NCBI GenBank assembly: GCA_029310945.1
Contig: JARJFC010000001.1
Location: 62,001-126,000, forward strand
DNA: 64,000 nt
Direction of reading: 5' to 3'
Origin: Leptospira sp. 96542
Lineage (GTDB): Bacteria; Spirochaetota; Leptospiria; Leptospirales; Leptospiraceae
Numbering within the stretch: the first letter of the stretch is position 1; every line of letters begins with the position of its first letter. Under the pieces are notes generated by a model that was not told the origin of the DNA, ran no database searches, and worked only from the letters and a program-made list of their open reading frames with translations. Positions 29,393 through 37,876 of the stretch are shown piece by piece. A program made the translations under genes and the position numbers.

Positions 29393-30187
29393 TTAATTTA
29401 TGTTAGGTTGTTCCTTCGGAATTTCTTGCACAAAAAGCCAAACAATTCCATCCACCAAATATCCAAGTCCAATGTATGTGTAATAGAACGGATATCCTAG
29501 CGGACCCGGTTTGTATTCTCTTGTTACCGTAGGTTCCCATTTTTTTCGAACATACACTTGCACAGAAGAAAACTGAATGACCGACGATAAATATTTAAGC
29601 CTACCTTCAAACCTTTCGATATTCTCAGATATTTTGTTTAACTCAGCTTCTACTTTTAAGGTTTCTTCCAGATTTTTTGCGCTCTTTAAAATTTCCAACA
29701 ATCGAATCCGCATTTTTTGTGCATTTTCCAATCTGATTTCCGTATCTGTAAACTCCTCAGTTACATCCTTTGCAGAAACTTCCTCGGAGTAATTTTGCGA
29801 CGAATGTTTCAATGACTGCAAAAATGCCCGCAATTTATCGGCAGGGATTTTCAATTGAACATTGCCATTTGAATTGTGTTGTAAAGTATAACCGCCAAAT
29901 GACTCAGCAAGCTGAATTACCTCCGTCACCTTAGGTTCAATGTCCTTCGCTTGTAAATTTACAGTCACTGAATAAACCATCATTCTTTTGACTGGCATCT
30001 GCTCAGTATTCCCCTTGGGATTTCCTGGAGCAGGAGTCGGTTCCCTACCCACCGCCGACATAGACATATTTTTAGGGCTATCCTCTGAATGCGAACGTTC
30101 CTCTTCCATTTGCATCCGAGTGGAGGTACAATTGGAAATTGAGAGAGACAAAACTAAAAAAAGGAAAGGGAGGCGGAAAATAAACAT
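29393..30187 (-). CDS. DUF4349 domain lipoprotein
   Basis: 264 residues from ATG at 30187. The signal MFIFRLPFLFLVLSLSISNC ends in a lipobox cysteine. The DUF4349 region follows (RMMVYSVTVNLQAKDIEPKVTEVIQLAESFGGY, then SAKDVTEEFTDTEIRLENAQKMRIRLLEIL with a coiled-coil core, VEAELNKISENIERFEGRLKYLSSVI) and a C-terminal hydrophobic segment (YTYIGLGYLVDGIVWLFVQEI). The frame stays open for 183 further codons through a tandem-repeat array, but that would place the lipoprotein signal mid-protein, so I reject the longer form. Function is unknown. Confidence 0.88.
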   Translation of the reverse strand: MFIFRLPFLFLVLSLSISNCTSTRMQMEEERSHSEDSPKNMSMSAVGREPTPAPGNPKGNTEQMPVKRMMVYSVTVNLQAKDIEPKVTEVIQLAESFGGYTLQHNSNGNVQLKIPADKLRAFLQSLKHSSQNYSEEVSAKDVTEEFTDTEIRLENAQKMRIRLLEILKSAKNLEETLKVEAELNKISENIERFEGRLKYLSSVIQFSSVQVYVRKKWEPTVTREYKPGPLGYPFYYTYIGLGYLVDGIVWLFVQEIPKEQPNIN

Positions 30188-30272
30188 AAAGAAAAAAGTA
30201 ACCGACTTACTTTTTTTTACAAAGAAATTATTTAATTCAGGAATTCTCGCCCAAATTGATGGGAGATCGGAA

Positions 30273-30717
30273 TCGAAACTAAGTTTCAATAGTAACCCAC
30301 TTACATTCGAAAGCCATGCATTATCGAAACTAAGTTTCAAAAGTATCCCACTTACATTCGAGAGCCATGCTCTATCGAAACCAAGTTTCAAAAGTATCCC
30401 ACTTACATTCGAAAGCCATGCTCTATCGAAACCAAGTTTCAAAAGTATCCCACTTACATTCGAAAGCCATGCTCTATCGAAACCAAGTTTCAAAAGTATC
30501 CCACTTACATTCGAAAGCCATGCACTATCGAAACTAAGTTTCAATAGTAACCCGCTTACATTCGAAAGCCATGCTCTATCGAAACCAAGTTTCAAAAGTA
30601 TCCCACTTACATTCGAAAGCCATGCATTATCGAAACCAAGTTTCAAAAGTAACCCACTTACATTCGAGAGCCATGCACTATCGAAACCAAGTTTCAATAG
30701 TATCCCGCTTACATTCG
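30273..30717. repeat. Nine tandem copies of a 51-bp repeat (8 full, last partial)
   Basis: Units start at 30273, 30324, 30375, 30426, 30477, 30528, 30579, 30630 and 30681, exactly 51 bp apart. Each contains GAAAC-N3-GTTTC (a hyphenated palindrome) and most contain TTCGAA. Copies differ at a few positions (CTAAG/CCAAG, AATAGTAACCC/AAAAGTATCCC, GAAAGCC/GAGAGCC, ATGCA/ATGCT). The array lies 86 bp upstream of the DUF4349 ATG. Because 51 is divisible by three and the unit has no stops, frames stay open on both strands; I see no reason to call them genes. Confidence 0.95.
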
Positions 30718-30800
30718 TGGGGCCCTCTGCTCGCAAATGACTGGAGTGAATTTAAAGGGAATTTAATCTAACAATAGATCGATTTGTATCTTATCTAAAT

Positions 30801-31736
30801 TTATTTCTTCGCGTGTGGATGGGCATTTCGGTAGACTTCTTTCAATCTGTCCCGGCTCACACTCAAATAGACTTGCGTTGATGACAAGGAAGAATGACCA
30901 AGTAACTCTTGTACGGCGCGAATATCGGCCCCAGCATTGAGAAGATCTGTCGCAAAGGTATGCCGAAATTTATGTGGTGTGATCGCCTTTTCCATCCCCA
31001 TCACACTCCTTCTTTCAGCCAAGATATAACGGATACCACGAGTTGTAAGTTTACCTCCACGTTGGTTTAGGAAAATCTCTGGTGGACCATTTGCCCCTCG
31101 TTCATCCAAATAATCTTGGAGCGCTTTTCTAGCTTCATCACCGATGAAAACAAATCTCTCTTTTTTCCGTTTTCCCATTACCTTTAGGCTTGTGAGCTCT
31201 TCATTCAAATCACTCATTTTAGCGCCCACAAGTTCAAACACACGAAGCCCAGTGCTGTATAAAACTTCCACTATGGCCTTGTCTCTTTTGCCAAGAACTT
31301 GTGATTTTACTTCGTCATTGTATTCTAATATATCTTCTGTTTCCAGTTGGTTGAAATTTTTAGGGAGTTTCTTTTTCGTTTTTGGGAAACTCACTTGCAA
31401 AATGGGGTTGGCGCCAATTTTTTCTTCACGGAATAAAAATTTATAAAATGTACGAAGGGAAGAGAGCTTACGGCTTTGGGTTCGTTTGTCTTGGTTTTTT
31501 GTAGATTTCAAATCCGCAAAATATGCGCGGACATCCAAAACATCAATCCCCAAAATATCAATTTCTTCTTTTAAACAAAATTCGAAAAAAAATTTTAAAT
31601 CTCTGAGGTAGGCGAATAACGTATGTTCGGAGTAGTTTTTTTCAATTTTTAAATAGGTTCGGTAACTATGAAAAAGTTCGGCCATGGAGGCCGGGAAGTG
31701 TTCGGGGACTTGGACTTCAAGAACAGAATTGTTCAT
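30801..31736 (-). CDS. Tyrosine recombinase, XerC/XerD type
   Basis: 311 residues from the Met at 31736, the usual Xer length. An N-terminal SAM-like core-binding domain (YRTYLKIEKNYSEHTLFAYLRDLKFFFEF) is followed by a catalytic domain with all signature residues: Arg in YSTGLRVFE, HKFRHTFA (His and Arg), LGHSSLSSTQVYLSVS (His and nucleophile Tyr). It resolves chromosome dimers at dif with its partner Xer. No integrase features or attachment sites are nearby, so it is the housekeeping enzyme; C or D cannot be decided from this alone. Confidence 0.93.
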   Translation of the reverse strand: MNNSVLEVQVPEHFPASMAELFHSYRTYLKIEKNYSEHTLFAYLRDLKFFFEFCLKEEIDILGIDVLDVRAYFADLKSTKNQDKRTQSRKLSSLRTFYKFLFREEKIGANPILQVSFPKTKKKLPKNFNQLETEDILEYNDEVKSQVLGKRDKAIVEVLYSTGLRVFELVGAKMSDLNEELTSLKVMGKRKKERFVFIGDEARKALQDYLDERGANGPPEIFLNQRGGKLTTRGIRYILAERRSVMGMEKAITPHKFRHTFATDLLNAGADIRAVQELLGHSSLSSTQVYLSVSRDRLKEVYRNAHPHAKK

Positions 31737-31892
31737 ACAATGAAGGTATCGGCAAAAGTTTTCTAGTTCACCGCCTAAAAAAATACTATACAAGTACTTA
31801 CTCCCTGTTTAGTATGGGTTCTTGTAAAAAAAGACATAATCTGTGAAAATTCCACCCAAAGTTTCCAATTTGTCCTAGTCACCTGACATAAT

Positions 31893-32027
31893 ATGGGTAT
31901 TCTGGAAGAGAAAAAGAGTGGAATTCTCGGAGGTTGCACAGGCTACTTGGAAGAGTGGTTTGCAAAAGGAGGACGGGTACCAATCCCAAAAACTCCAACC
32001 TTGGTCTTTCGGAACACCGAACTTTAG
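31893..32027 (+). other. recA leader with a 44-codon open frame and possible RNA structure
   Basis: The 307-bp gap between the Xer start and recA has an open frame from ATG 31893 to TAG 32025-32027 (44 residues, beginning MGILEEKKSG), whose stop touches the AGGAG that precedes recA. The same bases can form stems AGGTT/AACCT (31931/31997), CAGGCTACT/AGTGGTTTG (31939-31947/31954-31962), GGAG/CTCC (31968/31993) and TTCGG/CCGAA (32008/32017). An extended -10-like TGACATAAT (31884-31892) abuts the ATG and would, if used, start RNA after it. Neither peptide nor structure is established. Confidence 0.35.
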
Positions 32028-32043
32028 GAGTTAAAACGCATTC

Positions 32044-33189
32044 ATGAAAAAAGAGAAATCAGAAAAGGCCCAAGAAAAAGAAGCGGACCAAAGAAAACAA
32101 GCAATAGACGCAGCCCTTGGGCAAATTGAAAAACAATTTGGCAAAGGTTCTATTATGCGGTTGGGTGCCGACACTCGGATGGCAGAACTAAACGTAGTGT
32201 CCACAGGCTCACTCGATCTTGACATCGCCCTTGGCATTGGTGGTTTCCCTTCTGGCCGGATTGTCGAAATCTACGGACCAGAATCCTCTGGTAAAACCAC
32301 CCTCACTCTTTCCGCCATTGCTGAAACCCAAAAGAAAGGTGGCATTGCTGCTTTCATTGATGCAGAACACGCCCTTGATCCATCCTACGCCAAAAAACTT
32401 GGTGTCAACGTAGACGACCTCCTCGTGGCGCAGCCTGACAATGGAGAGGAGGCTCTCGAAATCTGTGAATCCTTGGTAAGATCCAATGCGATCGACCTTA
32501 TCGTCATCGACTCTGTAGCCGCTCTCGTTCCCAAAGCCGAAATTGAGGGCGATATGGGAGATTCCCATATGGGATTGCAAGCAAGGCTCATGTCCCAAGC
32601 TCTACGAAAACTCACAGGGACCATTTCAAAATCAAGCACCACCGTTATTTTTATCAACCAAATCCGCATGAAGATTGGTGTGATGTTCGGAAGCCCTGAA
32701 ACCACTACTGGTGGAAATGCCTTAAAGTTCTATGCTTCCATCCGTTTGGATATCCGCCGAATCGAAACTTTGAAGGATAAAGAAGAGCCAATTGGTAACC
32801 GGGTTCGAGTGAAAGTGGTCAAAAACAAATGTGCTCCCCCATTCCGCCAAGCGGAGTTTGACGTTATGTATGCAAGTGGAATCAACCGAGAAAGTTCCCT
32901 CATTGACCTGGCTGTAAAACATGATATTCTAGGAAAGGCAGGTTCGTGGTATTCTTATAATGGCGAAAAAATTGGACAAGGAAAGGAGCAGGTTCGCAAT
33001 TTCTTTTTGGAAAATCCCGAAACCACTCTAAAAATTGAAAACCAAATCAGGGATCTCAATTCCCTCCCCCTTGTGGATGGGCAGGCGAAGATTGCAACAC
33101 GCGAAGTGAAATCGGTGGAAAAAGAAAAAGAATCTAAATCCAAACCAGTGAGTTTCACAACAGAAGGAGAGGTTGCTGTCGGCGAATGA
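32044..33189 (+). CDS. recA: Recombinase RecA
   Basis: 381 residues. It forms ATP-dependent filaments on single-stranded DNA for homologous recombination and SOS co-proteolysis. The Walker A GPESSGKT is at 78-85; [43 protein letters not shown] and [19 protein letters not shown] are canonical. The Lys/Glu-rich N-terminal 20 residues and an acidic C-tail match my memory of Leptospira RecA. I find no TTTGN5CAAA SOS box in the upstream gap. A strong intrinsic terminator follows within 40 bp. Confidence 0.99.
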   Translation: MKKEKSEKAQEKEADQRKQAIDAALGQIEKQFGKGSIMRLGADTRMAELNVVSTGSLDLDIALGIGGFPSGRIVEIYGPESSGKTTLTLSAIAETQKKGGIAAFIDAEHALDPSYAKKLGVNVDDLLVAQPDNGEEALEICESLVRSNAIDLIVIDSVAALVPKAEIEGDMGDSHMGLQARLMSQALRKLTGTISKSSTTVIFINQIRMKIGVMFGSPETTTGGNALKFYASIRLDIRRIETLKDKEEPIGNRVRVKVVKNKCAPPFRQAEFDVMYASGINRESSLIDLAVKHDILGKAGSWYSYNGEKIGQGKEQVRNFFLENPETTLKIENQIRDLNSLPLVDGQAKIATREVKSVEKEKESKSKPVSFTTEGEVAVGE

Positions 33190-33224
33190 CAAAATCAAAA
33201 CGGCTTTCTTTTTAGGAACCATTG

Positions 33225-33257
33225 ACCGGTTGGGGTTTCCCCGGCCGGTTTTTTTTT
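33225..33257 (+). terminator. Rho-independent terminator of recA
   Basis: The stem ACCGGTTGGGG (33225-33235) pairs with CCCCGGCCGGT (33239-33249) with two T/G wobble positions and a TTT loop, followed directly by nine T (33249-33257). It starts 36 bp after the recA stop. Confidence 0.92.
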
Positions 33258-33350
33258 ACCGAAGCGATACTCGAAAAAAGATATATCAAAACCTCATTCC
33301 AAAAACCTTTGTTTTTAAATTCCGCCAGCAGACCAAAATCCAAATACAAT

Positions 33351-34391
33351 ATGCAAAAAATTACAATTTTCCTTTCTTTCATCCTCATTCTCCATTGTGC
33401 CACTCATCCTACCACAAATCCCAATCTAAAACTTGCGAACCAATATGATGAATGGGCAGGTTTTACAGATTCCGACCCTGGTTATAAAAACGATATGGAA
33501 TTACATTGGAAAAAATTAAATTCCACAAACGAATCCATTCGCGCTTATTTAAAACTGAAAAATTTTAACCCAAATCCAGACACTGTCATTTACCCATTCA
33601 GCGGGATCGACGTCTTAAATTTATTTTCTTTTTTCCCAACTAGCAAACACTACATTCTATTTGGATTGGAAGATCCAGGTTTCCCATATGATTACGATTC
33701 TCTAACAGAAAAGGAGAAAAAAATCGTTAAAACAGGAATTAAAAACTTATCGGAACATCTTGCCAACAGAAATTATTTTACTTATCGCAAAATGAAAGAG
33801 GAAACCAAAAAACCTGAGTTAAATGGTGCATTTCCAGTTTTTGTCGCCTTCCTCAAACGAATGGGCAAAGAGGTGGTTTCTGAAAAAGAAGAATCCATAC
33901 AAGGTGCGGGCATCATTTATAAAGGTTGGAGTTTGGTGTTATTCGACAAAAAAAGCAAACAAACCCAAACTCTCACTTATTATAAAATTTTCCTAACAGG
34001 AAAAGAAGGTGTTCCTGGTGATGGGTTGTATGAATACTTTTCACAATTTAAGAAAGTGGGTATATTCACAAAGTCCGCCGAATACCTATTTCATGGAGAA
34101 CGAAGAAAAAATTTCAGAAATTTATTATTACAAAATGCAACCACAATCGTGCAGGATGAATCAGGATTTCCCATCCGATTTTTTCCAAACCTCGAATGGG
34201 ATAGGCAAATTTTCGGACGATATGAACGGTCGTGGACTCTATCGGGAGCTGTGGATCCAGAAAACCAACCGGAATTAAAAAAGTTGAGCGAATCCACAAA
34301 CGATCCAATTTTACCATTCCCATTTGGTTATGGGTATTTGGGAACCAAGGACAATCGACAATCGGCAGTGCTCGTTTTCCAAAAAAAATAG
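33351..34391 (+). CDS. Lipoprotein of unknown function
   Basis: 346 residues from ATG 33351, beginning MQKITIFLSFILILHCATHP with a lipobox-like cysteine. The body contains a YPFSGIDVLNLFSFFP block, YILFGLEDPGFPYDYDSL and a C-terminal FPFGYGYLGTKDNRQSAVLVF. No family recognised. An in-frame ATG at 33222 would start inside the recA terminator region and bury the signal sequence, so the downstream start is preferred. It stands alone after recA and is convergent with the aldo/keto reductase, 12 bp apart. Confidence 0.82.
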   Translation: MQKITIFLSFILILHCATHPTTNPNLKLANQYDEWAGFTDSDPGYKNDMELHWKKLNSTNESIRAYLKLKNFNPNPDTVIYPFSGIDVLNLFSFFPTSKHYILFGLEDPGFPYDYDSLTEKEKKIVKTGIKNLSEHLANRNYFTYRKMKEETKKPELNGAFPVFVAFLKRMGKEVVSEKEESIQGAGIIYKGWSLVLFDKKSKQTQTLTYYKIFLTGKEGVPGDGLYEYFSQFKKVGIFTKSAEYLFHGERRKNFRNLLLQNATTIVQDESGFPIRFFPNLEWDRQIFGRYERSWTLSGAVDPENQPELKKLSESTNDPILPFPFGYGYLGTKDNRQSAVLVFQKK

Positions 34392-34403
34392 TATTTGTCT
34401 CGC

Positions 34404-35228
34404 TTAAGGGGTGGAAGTCGGATCCCAACAAGTTCGAAAGCCCTCGTTCCAAGTAGAGATTAAGTTCATATCCGATGCCTCAATTTCAAAATCAAAGATA
34501 TCGGAATTTTCTTTGATTCGGTTTTTAGATTTTGACTTTGGAATGACCGCGTTCCCATCTTGTAATGACCATCGGATTAGAATTTGTGCGTTGGATTTAT
34601 TGTACTTGCGAGCAAGATCAGTAACCCGAGGGTCTTCTAATTTTTGCCCATGTGCCAACGGACTGTACGCTTCGAATATAATGCCATTCGCTTCGCAGTA
34701 TTTTTTAAGTTCCAGGTCTTGTAAAAAAGGATGGTATTCTACTTGGTTCATTGCAGGGATAATGTCCGTATTTCCCAATAACTCTTGCAAATGAGACACC
34801 ATAAAATTACTCACACCAATGGACTTTGTTTTACCATCTTCCTTGATTTTTTGTAATCCTCGAAAAGAATCGATTCGTTTACCCGTAACAGGAAAATGAA
34901 TCAAATACATATCTATATAGTCAGTTCCCAGCTTTTTTAAGGAAACATCAATTGCCTTTAGACTAGCGTCATACCCTTGGTCAGCATTCCAAAGTTTTGT
35001 GACTAAGAAAATTTCTTCCCTTGGTATTCCACTATCTTTGATCGCCAAACCAACATCAGCTTCGTTACCATAAATGGCAGCAGTATCAATGTGCCGATAA
35101 CCGATTTCCAATGCATATCGAACTGCCTCATAACATTCTTTAGGTTTGGATTTCCAAACGCCCAATCCAAATCGAGGGACGGAAATATTTTGGTTGGAAT
35201 TCAGCTTTGATTCAATGGTTAGTTTCAT
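34404..35228 (-). CDS. Aldo/keto reductase
   Basis: 274 residues, an NADPH-dependent TIM-barrel reductase of the AKR5-like bacterial group. The catalytic tetrad is complete: Asp48 and Tyr53 in HIDTAAIYGNE, Lys78 in FLVTKLWN, and His111 in YLIHFP. Cofactor-binding features include IGVSNF and the C-terminal VIPKSKSKNRIKENSDIFDF. It probably reduces aldehydes or ketones, with broad specificity. It is a single gene, in the same direction as the ClpB-like gene but separated from it by that gene's terminator. Confidence 0.95.
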   Translation of the reverse strand: MKLTIESKLNSNQNISVPRFGLGVWKSKPKECYEAVRYALEIGYRHIDTAAIYGNEADVGLAIKDSGIPREEIFLVTKLWNADQGYDASLKAIDVSLKKLGTDYIDMYLIHFPVTGKRIDSFRGLQKIKEDGKTKSIGVSNFMVSHLQELLGNTDIIPAMNQVEYHPFLQDLELKKYCEANGIIFEAYSPLAHGQKLEDPRVTDLARKYNKSNAQILIRWSLQDGNAVIPKSKSKNRIKENSDIFDFEIEASDMNLISTWNEGFRTCWDPTSTP

Positions 35229-35266
35229 ATTCTAAGTATGAGACTGACTTACTGCCAGAATGAAGC

Positions 35267-35292
35267 AAAAAAACCGGCTCGATTAGGCCGGT
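35267..35292 (-). terminator. Rho-independent terminator after the ClpB-like gene
   Basis: On the minus strand ACCGGC pairs with GCCGGT across an 8-base loop (35273-35292) and is followed by seven T (35267-35273). It lies about 50 bp past the stop of the ClpB-like gene and isolates it from the aldo/keto reductase gene. Confidence 0.85.
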
Positions 35293-35341
35293 GATTTCAG
35301 ATTTTTACTGAACTAGTGAATTCCGGAAAAAGGATCCAAGC

Positions 35342-37732
35342 TTATTTGGGAGTCCCAATGGGGAGTTCAGGCATGGACAAAAATCGCAATCTATCCCCTT
35401 CCCAATCAGCCCTGTACTTACCTTCCAAGATTCCTCCAGCTAAAATTTCTTTGGCAAGAGGTCGATTCACAATTCGATTGAACACACTTGTAAGTGGTCT
35501 TGCACCAAACTTAGGATCAAACCCTTGTTCAGTGAGGATTCGTTCCGTACTTTCCGATAATTCGATGGAAATTCCTTTGACTTTTAAACGATCGTTGAGT
35601 TGTTTCACTTGTTTATCGATCAAACGTTCCATGATTGAAGAATCAAGTGAACGGTATGTTAAAATCGCATCCAATCGCCCAAGAACTTCAGGTTTAAAAT
35701 CTGCCTCTACATTTTTTGAATTTGTCGTCAAAATCAAAATGGTATTTTTAAAGTTAATGGTGCGGCCTCTATTATCAGTTAACCTTCCTTCATCCAAAAT
35801 CTGCAAAAGAATGTCTGAAAAATCGGGATGAGCCTTTTCGATTTCATCAAACAGAATCACAGAATATGGTTTTCGCCTGATTGCCTCGGTCAACACTCCA
35901 CCTTCTTCATAACCAATATAACCTGCAGGTGCACCAATGAGTTTTGCAACCGAATGTTTCTCCGAGTATTCACTTAAATCCAAGCGTATTAATTGATTTT
36001 CTTGATCAAACAATAATTTGGCGATTGCTTTTGCAGTTTCTGTTTTCCCAACCCCGGTGGGTCCTTTAAGTAAAAAACTTCCCATCGGTCTAGACTCCGC
36101 AGAAATTCCCGCATAAGAAGTAAGAAGAGTATCTGCGATTTCGCGAATGGCCTCTTCTTGACCAAACACAATCGAACCTAGATCAGCTTCCAAGTGTAGT
36201 AAATTCTCCTGTTTTGTTTTGAGAATTTTTTCCACAGGAATGCCTGTTTGCCTAGATATAACTGAAGCTATATGTTCTCTATCCAATACCCAATCATTTT
36301 GAAAACTCGCAAGTTCCTTTTCAAGCTCAGGCAACACTGCATATTTCAACCTGGAAGCCTCAGTATAATCTGCTCTTTGTTGGGCAGCGTCTAAATCAAA
36401 TTTTACTCTATCAATTTTATTTTTGATGGAAGCAATTTGTTTTAGCGAATTGACTTCTTTTTCCCATTCTAATTTTCCTTCACTAAACTTTCTTTCCAGT
36501 TGTTCAATGTCTTTTAGTATCTCTTCATTTTTTTTCTCCACTTGTGCGTAGATCTTTTTTGAGCGAATTTCACTTTCAAGTTCTACGAGTTCAGTTGGCA
36601 TTGCTTCGGCTGACAGTTTTAATGCGGACGCTGCTTCATCGACCAAATCAATGGCCTTATCAGGAAGATTTTTATCTGTTATGTATTGATCAGACAGCAT
36701 AACAGCCGCATAAACTGCCTCATCAGAAATTTTGATACCATGATGGATTTCGTGTTTATCCCGAATACCCATTAGAATTTCGATGGCATCTTCTTTATTT
36801 GGTTCATACACAGGAACAGATCGAAATCTTCGCTCCAAAGCTTGGTCACCTAAAATGTATTTTTGAAACTCATCTTGGGTAGTAGCTCCAATGCAATGCA
36901 ATTCCCCCCTGGCAAGCGCAGGTTTTAGCAAATTTGCCGCATCCATCGCTCCATCTGTTTTCCCTGCCCCGACCAATTGGTGGATCTCATCAATGAAAAG
37001 AATGGCCTCTCCCGCCTGTCCCTTGATGTATTTTAGTAAGGCAGTTAACTTTTCCTCAAACTCACCCCTGTATTTTGTTCCCGCCATGAGTAGACCCATA
37101 TCTAAGGAGTAGATTGTTTTTCCTTTCAACACATCGGGAACCCTTCCCTTCACGATTTGCTCAGCTAGACCTTCAACAATGGCGGTTTTTCCAACACCGG
37201 CGCTCCCCACGAGAACTGGATTGTTTTTGGACCTGCGACCCAATATTTCCATGACAGAACGTATTTCTTTGCTACGCCCAATGACTGGATCCAATTTTCC
37301 TTCTCGGGCAAGGTCGTTCAAATTTACAAGAAAATTGGGAACTTCCTCATCCGTTTCCTTAATATGTAAATCTTCATAATTGATTTTAAACTCAGGCAAA
37401 ATTTGCGGCAGAAATTTTAGAAAGTCTGCCTCCCTGAGCTCGTCCCTACCATTTTCAGCGGCCCGGGACGAAGCCATCGTGAACCATTGTGATAACTTTG
37501 GTGCTGTCTTTAAAGATTCGAATGGTACTTCTCCTGCGGATTTAGGGAGTCGCTTCAGAGCCGCATCAGTCACTTCACGGTATTTTGAAAGCGACTTACC
37601 AGAAACACTCGCTGGATGAGAAAGAAATCCCCAAAACAGATGCTGTGGAGTGATTTCCGTATTTTGCCTACGAATCGCTTCTGTTTGGGCAATGTCCAAA
37701 GAGCCTTGGACGATGGTATCAAATTGTTTCAT
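35342..37732 (-). CDS. ClpB-like AAA+ disaggregase (short form)
   Basis: 796 residues versus about 860 in typical ClpB. A Clp N-domain (1-120) precedes two AAA+ modules: Walker A GSAGVGKT at 176-183 and GPTGVGKT near 540, with FIDEIHQLVGAG and ILFDEIEKAHPDFS Walker B boxes. A coiled-coil M domain (about 390-490, ELVELESEIRSKK to LPELEKELASFQ) marks it as ClpB rather than ClpA. After ILTTNS the segment before GRLDAIL is about 25 residues shorter than in E. coli ClpB, and there is no ClpP-binding IGL/F loop. It likely works with DnaK on aggregates. A CIRCE element lies 16 bp upstream, so HrcA control is expected. Confidence 0.92.
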   Translation of the reverse strand: MKQFDTIVQGSLDIAQTEAIRRQNTEITPQHLFWGFLSHPASVSGKSLSKYREVTDAALKRLPKSAGEVPFESLKTAPKLSQWFTMASSRAAENGRDELREADFLKFLPQILPEFKINYEDLHIKETDEEVPNFLVNLNDLAREGKLDPVIGRSKEIRSVMEILGRRSKNNPVLVGSAGVGKTAIVEGLAEQIVKGRVPDVLKGKTIYSLDMGLLMAGTKYRGEFEEKLTALLKYIKGQAGEAILFIDEIHQLVGAGKTDGAMDAANLLKPALARGELHCIGATTQDEFQKYILGDQALERRFRSVPVYEPNKEDAIEILMGIRDKHEIHHGIKISDEAVYAAVMLSDQYITDKNLPDKAIDLVDEAASALKLSAEAMPTELVELESEIRSKKIYAQVEKKNEEILKDIEQLERKFSEGKLEWEKEVNSLKQIASIKNKIDRVKFDLDAAQQRADYTEASRLKYAVLPELEKELASFQNDWVLDREHIASVISRQTGIPVEKILKTKQENLLHLEADLGSIVFGQEEAIREIADTLLTSYAGISAESRPMGSFLLKGPTGVGKTETAKAIAKLLFDQENQLIRLDLSEYSEKHSVAKLIGAPAGYIGYEEGGVLTEAIRRKPYSVILFDEIEKAHPDFSDILLQILDEGRLTDNRGRTINFKNTILILTTNSKNVEADFKPEVLGRLDAILTYRSLDSSIMERLIDKQVKQLNDRLKVKGISIELSESTERILTEQGFDPKFGARPLTSVFNRIVNRPLAKEILAGGILEGKYRADWEGDRLRFLSMPELPIGTPK

Positions 37733-37747
37733 GTGGGAACCTCAAAA

Positions 37748-37774
37748 TTAGCACTCTAACCGTTAGACTGCTAA
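37748..37774. promoter_or_regulatory. CIRCE element (HrcA operator)
   Basis: TTAGCACTC (37748-37756), a 9-bp spacer, then GACTGCTAA (37766-37774). The consensus is TTAGCACTC-N9-GAGTGCTAA, so only one base differs. It lies 16 bp upstream of the ClpB-like start codon and about 100 bp from the divergent TPM gene. HrcA represses genes through this site and releases them on heat shock. Confidence 0.92.
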
Positions 37775-37876
37775 TTCGCATTCCAATCGACAAGATTTTT
37801 TTCGAATTGAGGATTTTGTCTCAAAATTTTCAAAATCTCGTTTCCAAACCGAGAGCAAAGGGAAAAAGATAGGCCG

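Noticed and set aside
30273..30717. CRISPR array
   Set aside because: The whole 51-bp unit repeats, with only scattered base changes and no unique spacers, and no cas genes are near.
29988..30740. Plus-strand 250-codon frame through the repeat array, and the minus-strand extension of the DUF4349 gene
   Set aside because: The 51-bp unit has no stop in these frames, so openness is automatic. The plus frame runs antisense to the DUF4349 gene, and the minus extension would put a lipoprotein signal mid-protein.
30801..31736. Integrase of a mobile element
   Set aside because: Length and motifs fit the housekeeping Xer recombinase, with no attachment repeats, tRNA or cargo genes nearby.
31794..32043. 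LexA-type SOS box (TTTGN5CAAA) before recA
   Set aside because: No copy of the motif found; the TTTGTCC and TTTGCAAA strings lack the required spacing.
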